NCBI GenBank assembly: GCA_937858235.1
Contig: CALLZZ010000462.1
Coordinates: 1 to 6,129, forward strand
From: an uncultured Clostridia bacterium
Lineage (GTDB): Bacteria > Bacillota > Clostridia > Oscillospirales > Oscillospiraceae
DNA: 6,129 nt
Direction of reading: 5' to 3'
Below are positions 1-5,971 of this stretch, one piece after another. The notes beneath the pieces were generated by a model. It made no database searches. It was not told the DNA's origin and saw nothing but the letters and a program-made list of their open reading frames with translations. Numbering within the stretch: the stretch's first letter is position 1; each line of letters starts with the position of its first letter. The position numbers and the translations under genes were made by a program.

Positions 1-51
1 ATCCCACCACTACCTGACGGTAACCTTGGCTCACAGGGCCAGGACGAATAG
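1..51 (+). CDS. 3' end of an upstream tail gene, probably the major tail protein (partial)
   Basis: Only the last 16 codons are inside the window, reading IPPLPDGNLGSQGQDE and then TAG. A second frame also stays open here (from base 2 to a TGA at 89-91), so the choice is not certain. I prefer the first because its acidic end is followed directly by a strong hairpin at 59-88, which the other frame would have to translate through. In siphovirus late operons the gene just before the tail assembly chaperone is normally the major tail protein, which forms the tail tube. That identity comes from gene order only; too little sequence is visible for a family call. Confidence 0.42.
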   Translation: MPPLPDGNLGSQGQDE

Positions 52-58
52 GAAAATG

Positions 59-88
59 GGTCGGGAGGGACAGCAATCCCTTCCGGCC
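59..88 (+). other. Intergenic mRNA hairpin after the putative major tail gene
   Basis: Bases 59-70 pair with 77-88 to form a 12-bp stem with two G-U pairs and a six-base loop (CAGCAA). It sits between the stop at 49-51 and the chaperone ribosome binding site at 99-104. There is no T-run after it (TGAGAAAATC follows), so it does not look like an efficient intrinsic terminator. It could protect the 3' end of a heavily expressed upstream message, or act as a weak attenuator lowering expression of the chaperone and later genes. Its role is inferred; the pairing is seen directly. Confidence 0.55.
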
Positions 89-112
89 TGAGAAAATCAG
101 GAGGAAACACCT

Positions 113-541
113 ATGAGCAGAAAATACTACAGCCTCCGTCTCGGCGAGGAACAGTACCGGTTGCGGTTGACCATCCGGGGGCAGAAAAACCTGGCGGAGC
201 GATTCCATGAGGACACCCTTCAGACGATCCTCACTGCGGCCACCGACAGCCAGCGCATGGCGGCGCTGCTGGAGGAGGCGCTGAACTGGGAGGGCAGCGG
301 GAATCCCAACACCGACGGTGAGGCATTTTATGACTTGCTGGTGGATCAGGGCTACTGCGGGCAGATTCAGTTCAGCGCGTTGGCCTTTGACCTTGCCGTG
401 ACCTCGGGGCTTATGACTGCGCAGCAGGCAGGTCAGCTGAAAGCATCGGTATCGCAGGCAGTGGCAGATGTGTTTGCCCACCTGGATCAGCCCCAGGAGG
501 TTGGGGAACCGGCTGTCCCTTTCGACGTCCAGACGGACTGA
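113..541 (+). CDS. Tail assembly chaperone, short (G-type) product
   Basis: This 142-residue protein has the length and place of a siphovirus tail assembly chaperone, the equivalent of lambda gpG: it lies between the putative tail tube gene and the tape measure gene. Such proteins bind the tape measure in the cytoplasm and recruit tube subunits; they are not part of the finished virion. The body is mostly helical and polar, beginning MSRKYYSLRLGEEQYRLRLT (a short beta-rich start), with a helical region around residues 25-60 and an acidic, proline-containing tail. The ATG at 113 has an AGGAGG at 99-104 with 8-nt spacing. Five codons before its TGA lies a slippery heptamer, so some ribosomes should shift to the -1 frame and make a longer protein. 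Assignment rests on position, size and the frameshift arrangement rather than on a diagnostic motif. Confidence 0.8.
   Translation: MSRKYYSLRLGEEQYRLRLTIRGQKNLAERFHEDTLQTILTAATDSQRMAALLEEALNWEGSGNPNTDGEAFYDLLVDQGYCGQIQFSALAFDLAVTSGLMTAQQAGQLKASVSQAVADVFAHLDQPQEVGEPAVPFDVQTD
495..500 (+). promoter_or_regulatory. Internal Shine-Dalgarno-like AGGAGG upstream of the slippery site
   Basis: AGGAGG lies inside the chaperone coding region, 16 nt before the first base of the heptamer at 517. No in-frame start codon at suitable spacing follows it, so it is unlikely to start a gene. In E. coli dnaX an internal Shine-Dalgarno sequence about 10 nt upstream of the slip site stimulates -1 frameshifting by pairing with 16S rRNA. 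The spacing here is somewhat longer, so a similar role is possible but unproven. Confidence 0.4.
517..523 (+). other. Programmed -1 ribosomal frameshift site (C CCT TTC)
   Basis: The heptamer fits the X XXY YYZ rule exactly and lies in the correct zero frame (CCT TTC are codons 136 and 137 of the chaperone). After a -1 slip the two tRNAs re-pair on CCC and TTT, keeping first- and second-position pairing. The zero-frame stop is 15 nt downstream, and the -1 frame is open from 391 to 858 with a stop at 859-861. Possible flanking structure: CCGGC (509-513) plus GTC (515-517) can pair with GAC (540-542) plus GCCGG (543-547), and a small stem 527-530/535-538 lies inside. Whether these stimulate slipping cannot be judged by eye. 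Confidence 0.7.
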
Positions 542-861
542 CGCCGGAACAGCTGGAGAAGATTGCCTGGCAGTACGGTGTTCCCCTGAGGGAGAGCGAG
601 GATTGGACCTGGGGGGAATTAGTGGATGGTGTGGACAGCGCCCGGGAGCGGGAACGCCACTGGTTTCAGCAGGAAGCCCTCATCGCCTGGGGACAGGCGG
701 TACTCCACGGCCATCAGCTCTCCGGCAGCACCATGCCCCCACTGTACCAGGTGTTTCCCTTCTGGACTACAGATGAGGTGAACGAGATGAAACTGACCAA
801 ATATCGGAATATGATGGAACGTCAGGCGGCAACGGGAGGTGGCAGGAATGGACGGGAATAA
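523..861 (+). CDS. Tail assembly chaperone C-terminal extension (T part of the GT-type fusion)
   Basis: In the -1 frame relative to the chaperone, 112 further residues follow the slip site, giving a predicted fusion of about 249 residues (137 + 112). This is close to the lambda pair, gpG of 140 and gpGT of 279 residues. The extension begins RRPDGLTPEQLEKIAWQYGV and is rich in charged and aromatic residues, with several tryptophans and a helical, basic end. In lambda, the T part recruits the major tail protein while the G part binds the tape measure. The reading looks coding well upstream of any good start codon (for example LTPEQLEKIAWQYGV at 538-582), which argues for expression by frameshift. 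An alternative is separate initiation at GTG 622, preceded by a G-run at 611-616 but no clear AGGAGG; that would give 79 residues and discard the conserved-looking first part. The last 14 bases overlap the tape measure gene. Confidence 0.68.
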   Translation, partial: RRPDGLTPEQLEKIAWQYGVPLRESEDWTWGELVDGVDSARERERHWFQQEALIAWGQAVLHGHQLSGSTMPPLYQVFPFWTTDEVNEMKLTKYRNMMERQAATGGGRNGRE

Positions 862-2998
862 CCAGATGCTCCAGGAGGCACAGCAGCTAAACCAGACCCT
901 GGCGGAAACCCAGCAGCGCATAATCTCCCTGGGGAATCAGTCCATGCTGGTTCAGGACAACGTGTCTCGGGCATTGGGACGGGTTCGCAGTCAGCTGCGT
1001 CAGTTGGGGGATGCCCTGGTTCCTGTCGCCAACATTGGCCTGAACCTGTTCAGCAAGCTGCTCTCCCTAATCCAGCCTGTGGTAAACGGATTAGCCTCTT
1101 TCCTTACCACCCTCTTTGGCATTAAGTGGGCAGGGCAGGCGAAGGGAATTTCCCAAAGTGCCTCGGCGCTGGGGAAACAAACCGCTGCGCTGAAGAAAAA
1201 CGCCAAGGCGACCAAGTCTGTGGCCTCTGCTACCAAGGCGGTAGCCAAGGCTCAGCGGGAGCTGATGAGCTTTGACGAAATCAATAAGCTTACCCCTAAA
1301 ACCACTTCCGGCACAAAGGGGGGCGGCACCAATGCCGGCAGCGGCTACGGCAGTGGGGTCAGTCGCGGCGGACGCTCTGTGCTGGATGGCATGAAGGTGG
1401 CCGTTTCCAGCTGGGCCTTAAAGGTACGCAAAATTTTGGAGGACATTTGGACACCATTCCAAAAAGCCTGGAAGCGTAAAGGGGAATATGTCCTGAAAAG
1501 TGTCCGCACGGCGCTGGACAAGATCATCCGAGCGGGGAAATCTTTTGGTTCCATCTGGCTGTCAGTGTGGAAGGACGAGGCGGGCACCAGAATGGTGGGA
1601 ACCATTTTGAATATCGTGGCCAAGATCTGCGACACCGCAGGCAATTTGGCGCAGCGATTCCAGGTGGCCTGGGAGAACTGCGACACCGGCAGAAGCATTG
1701 TGGAAACCATCTTCGGTATCATTCAGGACGGTTTGGAGTGCGTAGAAGAGCTGGCCACGGCCACGGAGAAGTGGTCGGAAACCCTGGATCTATCTCCCGC
1801 CACCAGCAGTGTCTCAACGTTTCTGAAGGCGCTTCGCAACCTTGCGGATCTGGTAGAGGGCGTGCTGGCAGAGGCTTACGAAGAGGTGCTGCTGCCTCTG
1901 GCCAGCTGGACCATCGAATCCGCTGTACCTACGGTGCTGGATGGAATGGCCAGTGCCTTCGATCTCCTGGGCGGTGCACTGGAGGTAGTGAAACCGGTTG
2001 CCGCAGTGGTATGGGACAACTTCCTTCAGCCCATGGCGCAGTGGAGCGGCACGGCGGTGACCACAGCGCTCAGTGATCTCAACTCCGTGATGAGCAAGCT
2101 GGGGTCGGTGCTCAGCGACATCGGCGATATACTCAACGGCTCAGGTGACTGGACTGATAAGCTGGTGTCCATCGGTCAGCTGCTGGTAGACAGCCTGAAG
2201 AGCGGAATCAACAGTGCCTTTTCCGGCATCGAAAGCTGGGTGAAATCCAATGTCATTGAGAAAGTGACCGGTGCGATGGGCAGTCTGGGCAGCCATGTGA
2301 AGGCCCTGTTCGGCAGTGCTTTTTCCGGAGCGTTAAACACATGGGATAAGATTGGAAGCAGCTTTCAATCCCTGGCAGGAAAAGCAGTCAGCGGTTTAAA
2401 AAGCGGTCTGGGCAGCCATGTGAAGAGCCTGTTTGGTTCCGCTTATTCTGCCGCCTGTAGTGCTTGGAAAAATATCGGCAGCAAATTTAAATCCATTGCC
2501 GGCAAGGCCGTCAGTGGGGTGAAAAGTGGTCTCAGTGTCAGTAAACTCCGCGCGGCGCTTACCGCTCCCTTCCGCACTGCCCTTAACGCAGTTATCGGTC
2601 TGGCAAACAAGGTTGTGGCCAAAATCAACGGTTCTTTGCATTTTAGCTGGAAGGCGGTAAAGGTAGCCGGAATCACTCTGGTTCGGGCAGGCAGTGTGGT
2701 ATTGGCACACCTGCCACGGATGAGCTATCTGGCTCAGGGCGGCGTACTGACTCGAGCGACTCCGGTGGTGGCCGGAGAAGCGGGAGCAGAAGCGGTGGTG
2801 CCGCTGGAGCATAATCTGGGCTGGCTGGATAAGCTGGCCGGGATGATGGCTGGAAAGTTGGGCGGTGGCAGCGGAACGGGACAGCCCATCGTTGTACAGT
2901 GTGTACTGGACGGAAAGGTGATTGCGACCAGCACCGTGAACTATATCAACCAGAGGGCCAGGGCGACGGGGATCAATCCCTTGGGCGCCTACATTTGA
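848..2998 (+). CDS. Phage tail tape measure protein
   Basis: A 716-residue, mostly helical protein rich in Ala, Ser, Lys and widely spaced Trp, typical of tape measure proteins that run inside the tail tube, fix its length and leave at DNA ejection. Visible parts: a Gln-rich helical start (residues 1-55), a hydrophobic stretch (about 56-92), an Ala/Lys helix ending in FDEINKL (142-148), a motif often seen in clostridial tape measures, a Gly/Ser linker (155-176), long helices with WTIES, VVWDNFLQP and similar Trp segments, two tandem 41-residue repeats (481-562), and a C-terminal GGVLTRATPVVAGEAGAEAVVPL (631-653), the usual G-x-G-x-E-A-V-x-P-L signature. I chose ATG 848 because GGGAGG at 834-839 is 8 nt away; GTG 839 would overlap that site and add only three residues. 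At the usual rule of about 0.15 nm per residue the tail would be near 105-110 nm. It is on the short side for this type. Confidence 0.93.
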   Translation: MDGNNQMLQEAQQLNQTLAETQQRIISLGNQSMLVQDNVSRALGRVRSQLRQLGDALVPVANIGLNLFSKLLSLIQPVVNGLASFLTTLFGIKWAGQAKGISQSASALGKQTAALKKNAKATKSVASATKAVAKAQRELMSFDEINKLTPKTTSGTKGGGTNAGSGYGSGVSRGGRSVLDGMKVAVSSWALKVRKILEDIWTPFQKAWKRKGEYVLKSVRTALDKIIRAGKSFGSIWLSVWKDEAGTRMVGTILNIVAKICDTAGNLAQRFQVAWENCDTGRSIVETIFGIIQDGLECVEELATATEKWSETLDLSPATSSVSTFLKALRNLADLVEGVLAEAYEEVLLPLASWTIESAVPTVLDGMASAFDLLGGALEVVKPVAAVVWDNFLQPMAQWSGTAVTTALSDLNSVMSKLGSVLSDIGDILNGSGDWTDKLVSIGQLLVDSLKSGINSAFSGIESWVKSNVIEKVTGAMGSLGSHVKALFGSAFSGALNTWDKIGSSFQSLAGKAVSGLKSGLGSHVKSLFGSAYSAACSAWKNIGSKFKSIAGKAVSGVKSGLSVSKLRAALTAPFRTALNAVIGLANKVVAKINGSLHFSWKAVKVAGITLVRAGSVVLAHLPRMSYLAQGGVLTRATPVVAGEAGAEAVVPLEHNLGWLDKLAGMMAGKLGGGSGTGQPIVVQCVLDGKVIATSTVNYINQRARATGINPLGAYI
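2288..2533 (+). repeat. Two tandem 123-bp units (41 residues each) in the tape measure gene
   Basis: Units 2288-2410 and 2411-2533 abut exactly and each encodes 41 residues, starting GSHVK and ending KSGL. By hand alignment 29 of 41 residues are identical, with identical blocks LFGSA, IGS and AGKAVSG and a shared Trp at position 19. The DNA has diverged more than the protein, so this is an old duplication. In-frame repeats are a known way by which tape measure genes, and so tail lengths, change. Confidence 0.85.
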
Positions 2999-3011
2999 CG
3001 GGAGGCAGATC

Positions 3012-3395
3012 ATGGAAAATATCACAGTGACCGATCTGTATATCAACGGAACCAAAATGCCTGATCCGGCTCTGGAAGGGGTGACGGTGAACCAGGAGAA
3101 GATCTGGTCCAGCAACACTGGCCGTACCACTGCCGGTAAAATGGTGGGAACGATTGTGGCAGTGAAAACGACGCTGAAAATCAAGTGGCCTGTGCTGACT
3201 CCGGCCCAGGTGTCTACGATCGAAGGGGCTGTGTCCGATCCAGACAATCCCTTTGTATCGGTGAAATATACCGATGTTACCGGGGCTTCCGTGACCAAAA
3301 CCATGTACTTTGGCACCCCTACCTACACGGTTTACTCCTGGGCCAATGGAATGCAGTATATCAAGGGTGCCAGCGTAGACGGAATTGAACAATGA
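3012..3395 (+). CDS. Small tail-tip protein, DUF6711-like
   Basis: A 127-residue, beta-rich protein with no signal peptide or membrane segment. It starts at ATG 3012 with GGGAGG at 3000-3005, 13 nt after the tape measure stop. The pattern matches what I recall of the DUF6711 family of phage proteins: an N-terminal NGT..P (about 12-17), a middle GRTTAGKMVGTIVAVKTTLK (residues 36-55), LxIxWPxLTPAQ (54-65), FVSVKYTD (80-87) and a late TKTMYFGTPTYTVYSW. Such proteins sit between tape measure and hub genes, where the distal tail protein (Dit) gene is usually found. No larger Dit-like gene is present here, so this protein may supply the ring that joins the tube to the hub; that is inference. The family call is from memory of motifs and not from a search. 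Confidence 0.68.
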   Translation: MENITVTDLYINGTKMPDPALEGVTVNQEKIWSSNTGRTTAGKMVGTIVAVKTTLKIKWPVLTPAQVSTIEGAVSDPDNPFVSVKYTDVTGASVTKTMYFGTPTYTVYSWANGMQYIKGASVDGIEQ

Positions 3396-3404
3396 GGTGA
3401 AGGA

Positions 3405-5183
3405 ATGTATACCGGATTGACAGACAGCATCTGGAAGGGTTCCGGATTAAAAGCAGCGGCACTCTATCTCAATGGCACCGCGGTGACCCCAGATCTGCTC
3501 TCTCTGACCATCAGTGGAAGCGTTAACGGGGATCAGGAGCAGATTACGGTGGGGTGTACCTGTGCGCGGACGGTGACCATTCAGTTTTCCAGTGCCCAGG
3601 GCGGATTCGCAGACAGCCAGCTGCGCCTGGAAATCAAGGCCGGGGAGGAAGTGCTGCCGGTGGGACTCTTTCGGGTCACCGAGGCTGTAACCAAGGGGGG
3701 ACAGACCACGGTGACGGCGGCTGACGCCATGCTCTACCTACTGGATCAGGACTACATCCCGGGAACCGGTGTTTCTGACGCCTGGTCAGTGCTCTCGGAC
3801 ATCGTTAGCAAGAGTGGTATTACGCTGGGAACCAGTGTGATCGGATTCCAGACGACGTTGACCGCTGTGGATATGAGTGGGATCGCCGCCGGCAGCACCT
3901 ATCGTACCGTGGTTGGCTGGTTGGCAGCCCTGTGCGGACGCAATGCTGTGATCAGTCGAACCGGTACGTTGGAATTCGTCTGGTATACTGCCAGCGGAGT
4001 TACCCTGCAGCAGCAGGATTGTTACGATGGGATGGATCAGGTTCAGGATGGCAACCGGGTCTTTTCTATGCTGGCGGTTACCGTTACTGATGAGGAGGGA
4101 GAGACCCAGACGCTGACACCGGCCAATGGGGCGGGCAGCAGTGGAGCCATTGAAAATCCCTACATGACTCAGGGTCGGCTTGACGCGATCTGGACAGACA
4201 TCGGCGGGCTGACCTACCGTCCGGCGGATCTAACCTTTTTAGGGGATCTGCGGCTGGATGCGGGGGATTTGATCACCTACACCTTGTCCGACGGCACAAC
4301 CTGTACGGTACCGGTGATGAGCTTGATCCATACCTTTGACGGCGGTGTGACCACCCAGATTGTATCGGCCGGCCTGTCGGAAACCGCCGCTGAAGTCAGT
4401 GGAGGCGGTACCCTCACCGGAAAGGTCAAGCAGTTAACGGCGGATATAGCGCTGCTGAATGCCCTTACCGTTACCGATAACAATGGCACCACCAAGATCA
4501 ACGGCGGTCGAATCGACACTGACAGTCTGTTCGCCCAGAACATCACCGCTAGAGGAACGATCAACGGGCTGAAATTGCGGGGCGGTGATATTTCTATAGA
4601 CGGTTCCCACAGATATGGAAATCTTTATTCCAACGGCAAGCTAACAGGCGGCGTTTTAAAGGATGGTATAAATGAATACTTCCGCTTTGATTTGACTGCG
4701 TATAGCAACTATGCAGATAGCCATATCCAGCGCACGCTATCCTCCATTGATGTGAATGGTTATGGTGGGATTTCGCTGTATTCAGATGGAGAAGATGGGT
4801 GGATTGTTTTAGAAGCGCCATCTATGATACTGGCTTCGTCCACTCCAATGGAAATACTTACTCCGAGTATTGTGAACACCTACACCAGTTTCGACGGGGG
4901 CGTAGCCTCGGAAGGTTCCGTTACCGTGGTCAAAAAGATGGGGTGGTGCCTGGTGCATGGCAGCGTTAAGTTGACCAATACTGTGTCCGACATGACCAAC
5001 GTACTGGACAGCTCAAAGGTCCCGGCGCCGCAGACAGGCGTGGGCATTTACACAACGGCGGCATACTGGGCCAGCAGCTATACGCGCAATATGCGCGTTG
5101 GTGTTGGTGCGGGCGGAAGCCTGCGCATCCAGTACGGCGGCGCTGGGACGTATACGTTTTCCATCACATATCCGATAGCGTGA
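3405..5183 (+). CDS. Baseplate hub / tail-associated protein with C-terminal fibre domain
   Basis: A 592-residue beta-rich protein at the tail tip. Residues 1-325 look like the hub region of Tal/gp27-like or Gp37-like siphovirus tail proteins: strand-rich start, LRLEIKAGEEVLPVGLFRV (73-91), a segment with TYRTVVGWLAALCGRNA (165-181), and repeated DAGDLITYTL / VPVMSLIHTFDGG strands (285-314). A short helix-like linker with KVKQLTADIALLNALTV (340-356) leads to KINGGRIDTDSLFAQNITARGTI (364-386), a linker pattern common before receptor-binding parts. Residues about 395-490 are encoded by AT-richer DNA, and 491-592 form a Gly/Thr/Tyr-rich fibre-tip-like end. It probably binds the cell surface and opens the tube; no peptidase or lysozyme motif is evident. 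The ATG at 3405 is 9 nt past the previous stop, with AGGTGAAGGA just before it. Hub call is firm by place and pattern; exact family is not. Confidence 0.78.
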   Translation: MYTGLTDSIWKGSGLKAAALYLNGTAVTPDLLSLTISGSVNGDQEQITVGCTCARTVTIQFSSAQGGFADSQLRLEIKAGEEVLPVGLFRVTEAVTKGGQTTVTAADAMLYLLDQDYIPGTGVSDAWSVLSDIVSKSGITLGTSVIGFQTTLTAVDMSGIAAGSTYRTVVGWLAALCGRNAVISRTGTLEFVWYTASGVTLQQQDCYDGMDQVQDGNRVFSMLAVTVTDEEGETQTLTPANGAGSSGAIENPYMTQGRLDAIWTDIGGLTYRPADLTFLGDLRLDAGDLITYTLSDGTTCTVPVMSLIHTFDGGVTTQIVSAGLSETAAEVSGGGTLTGKVKQLTADIALLNALTVTDNNGTTKINGGRIDTDSLFAQNITARGTINGLKLRGGDISIDGSHRYGNLYSNGKLTGGVLKDGINEYFRFDLTAYSNYADSHIQRTLSSIDVNGYGGISLYSDGEDGWIVLEAPSMILASSTPMEILTPSIVNTYTSFDGGVASEGSVTVVKKMGWCLVHGSVKLTNTVSDMTNVLDSSKVPAPQTGVGIYTTAAYWASSYTRNMRVGVGAGGSLRIQYGGAGTYTFSITYPIA

Positions 5184-5256
5184 AGCGGTCTCATGGAATC
5201 AGATATGGAAAGTGAGCATAGGGTTGTAGGGGAACTGCGAAGAAGGGAGGGACTGC

Positions 5257-5526
5257 ATGAAAGGAAAAGTGAAAACACTGCTGACAAAGGATTGGATGAT
5301 ACGCGCCATGAAAACTTTTGTACAGGCTAGCGTAGGCGCAGTTGCTATTCTGGTGCCGACCCAGGACTGGACAGCGGTGAAATCTGCGCTGGTAGCAGTG
5401 CTGATCGGCGCAGTATCTGCCGGCGGCGCGGCAGTCTGGAACCTGCTGATGGCACATTTCGGCGTGACGACGGGGACTGTTGTACCGGAAGCGCTGGAAT
5501 CCCATCAGAACGAAGAAATCAAATAG
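5257..5526 (+). CDS. Phage holin, two-helix, r1t-like
   Basis: An 89-residue membrane protein in the lysis position after the tail genes. It has a basic start (MKGKVKTLLTKDW), a first hydrophobic helix at about 20-34 (TFVQASVGAVAILVP), a short turn with TQDW, a second hydrophobic, Ala/Gly-rich helix at about 42-65, and a polar acidic tail ending NEEIK. The RAMKTFVQA...DWTAVKSALVAVLI pattern resembles the r1t holin family (RAIKTFAQ...DVDW). Holins gather in the inner membrane and form holes at a set time to release or activate the endolysin. The ATG at 5257 has GGGAGGGA at 5245-5252. ATGs at codons 14 and 18 could give shorter forms, but neither has a good ribosome binding site. No endolysin gene is next to it, up to the terminator at 5559. 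Confidence 0.8.
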   Translation: MKGKVKTLLTKDWMIRAMKTFVQASVGAVAILVPTQDWTAVKSALVAVLIGAVSAGGAAVWNLLMAHFGVTTGTVVPEALESHQNEEIK

Positions 5527-5558
5527 CGATTTGCGGATCGAATATGCTATATCGTGAA

Positions 5559-5588
5559 AAGAAGGCATCCCGATTGGGATGCCTTCTT
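5559..5588. terminator. Bidirectional intrinsic terminator between convergent genes
   Basis: Bases 5559-5571 pair perfectly with 5576-5588 to form a 13-bp stem closed by a GATT loop. On the minus strand the stem is followed by a T-rich run (TTCTTTTC), a good terminator for the gene at 5600-5971. On the plus strand the T-run is shorter (TTCTTG) but the stem is strong, so it probably also ends the late operon after the holin. It begins 33 nt after the holin stop and ends 11 nt before the minus-strand stop. Confidence 0.9.
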
Positions 5589-5599
5589 GTGCGTAACCG

Positions 5600-5971
5600 T
5601 TATTTATCCTGGGATAGCTGGGTGCGGATGAGCGCGAAGATCTGCTCCATGGCTTCGTGTTCATGCTCTACGTCGGTGTTCAGCAGATGCTGGTGCTGCA
5701 TGAAAATCTGGGAGACTGCCTGTTCACCGAATTCGTTGCACAGGGCGAACAGTGTTTTCTCTTCCTCCTGCTTCATTGCCAGATACTCTTTCCACCAGTT
5801 GTAATCATCCAGGGGTGCGATATAGTTACCGGACGCCTCATCCAGAGTGAAGCATCCGTTGGTCAGGACACCGAAGGTGTTGAGGACATCCTTTGTGCAC
5901 TCCGTGCCGGTCTTGCTGTCCACATAGATCAAAGGCTTCGCTACGCCGGATTCTTTGATGATAATATCCAT
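5600..5971 (-). CDS. Conserved-looking small acidic protein of unknown function
   Basis: A 123-residue protein read toward the phage operon. The ATG (5969-5971) has AAGGAG 9 nt upstream on the minus strand, and codon use looks genuine. It begins MDIIIKESGVAKPLIYVDSK, contains TGTECTKDVLNTFG (21-34), an acidic region with DEASGNY (44-50) and DDYNWWKEYLAMKQ (55-68), and ends in a helical, acidic, His-containing part (EHEHEAMEQ). There are roughly twice as many Asp/Glu as Lys/Arg. No signal peptide or membrane segment is seen. The start and the YNWW block remind me of small proteins carried by clostridial conjugative and other mobile elements, but I cannot name a family or function. As a short, separately transcribed gene beyond the holin it fits an accessory (moron-type) cargo gene, or a gene of a neighbouring element or host. 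Confidence 0.8.
   Translation of the reverse strand: MDIIIKESGVAKPLIYVDSKTGTECTKDVLNTFGVLTNGCFTLDEASGNYIAPLDDYNWWKEYLAMKQEEEKTLFALCNEFGEQAVSQIFMQHQHLLNTDVEHEHEAMEQIFALIRTQLSQDK

Noticed and set aside
468..776. Plus-strand open frame of 102 codons overlapping the chaperone and its extension
   Set aside because: It lies in the third frame, has no suitable ribosome binding site, and its Arg/Gly/Pro/Cys-rich product looks like a shadow of the two better-supported frames.
1567..2076. Plus-strand open frame of 169 codons inside the tape measure gene
   Set aside because: The product is Gly/Arg/His-rich and patternless, typical of a shifted frame of a GC-rich gene.
2396..3316. Long minus-strand open frame (306 codons) opposite the tape measure and small tail protein genes
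   Set aside because: It spans two well-supported plus-strand genes and their junction, has a low-complexity, His/Ser/Arg-rich product with no recognisable pattern, and its length follows from GC-rich codon bias on the opposite strand.
3405..5183. Diversity-generating retroelement target at the end of the hub gene
   Set aside because: No second copy of the 3' end, no adjacent reverse transcriptase and no initiation-of-mutagenic-homing type sequence can be seen within the window.
5193..5330. Short plus-strand frame of 45 codons starting MESDMESEHRVVGELRRREG, overlapping the holin start
   Set aside because: No ribosome binding site precedes it, it has no membrane segment as XhlA-type lysis partners do, and it does not resemble XkdX. 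It most likely is spacer sequence read in an unused frame.
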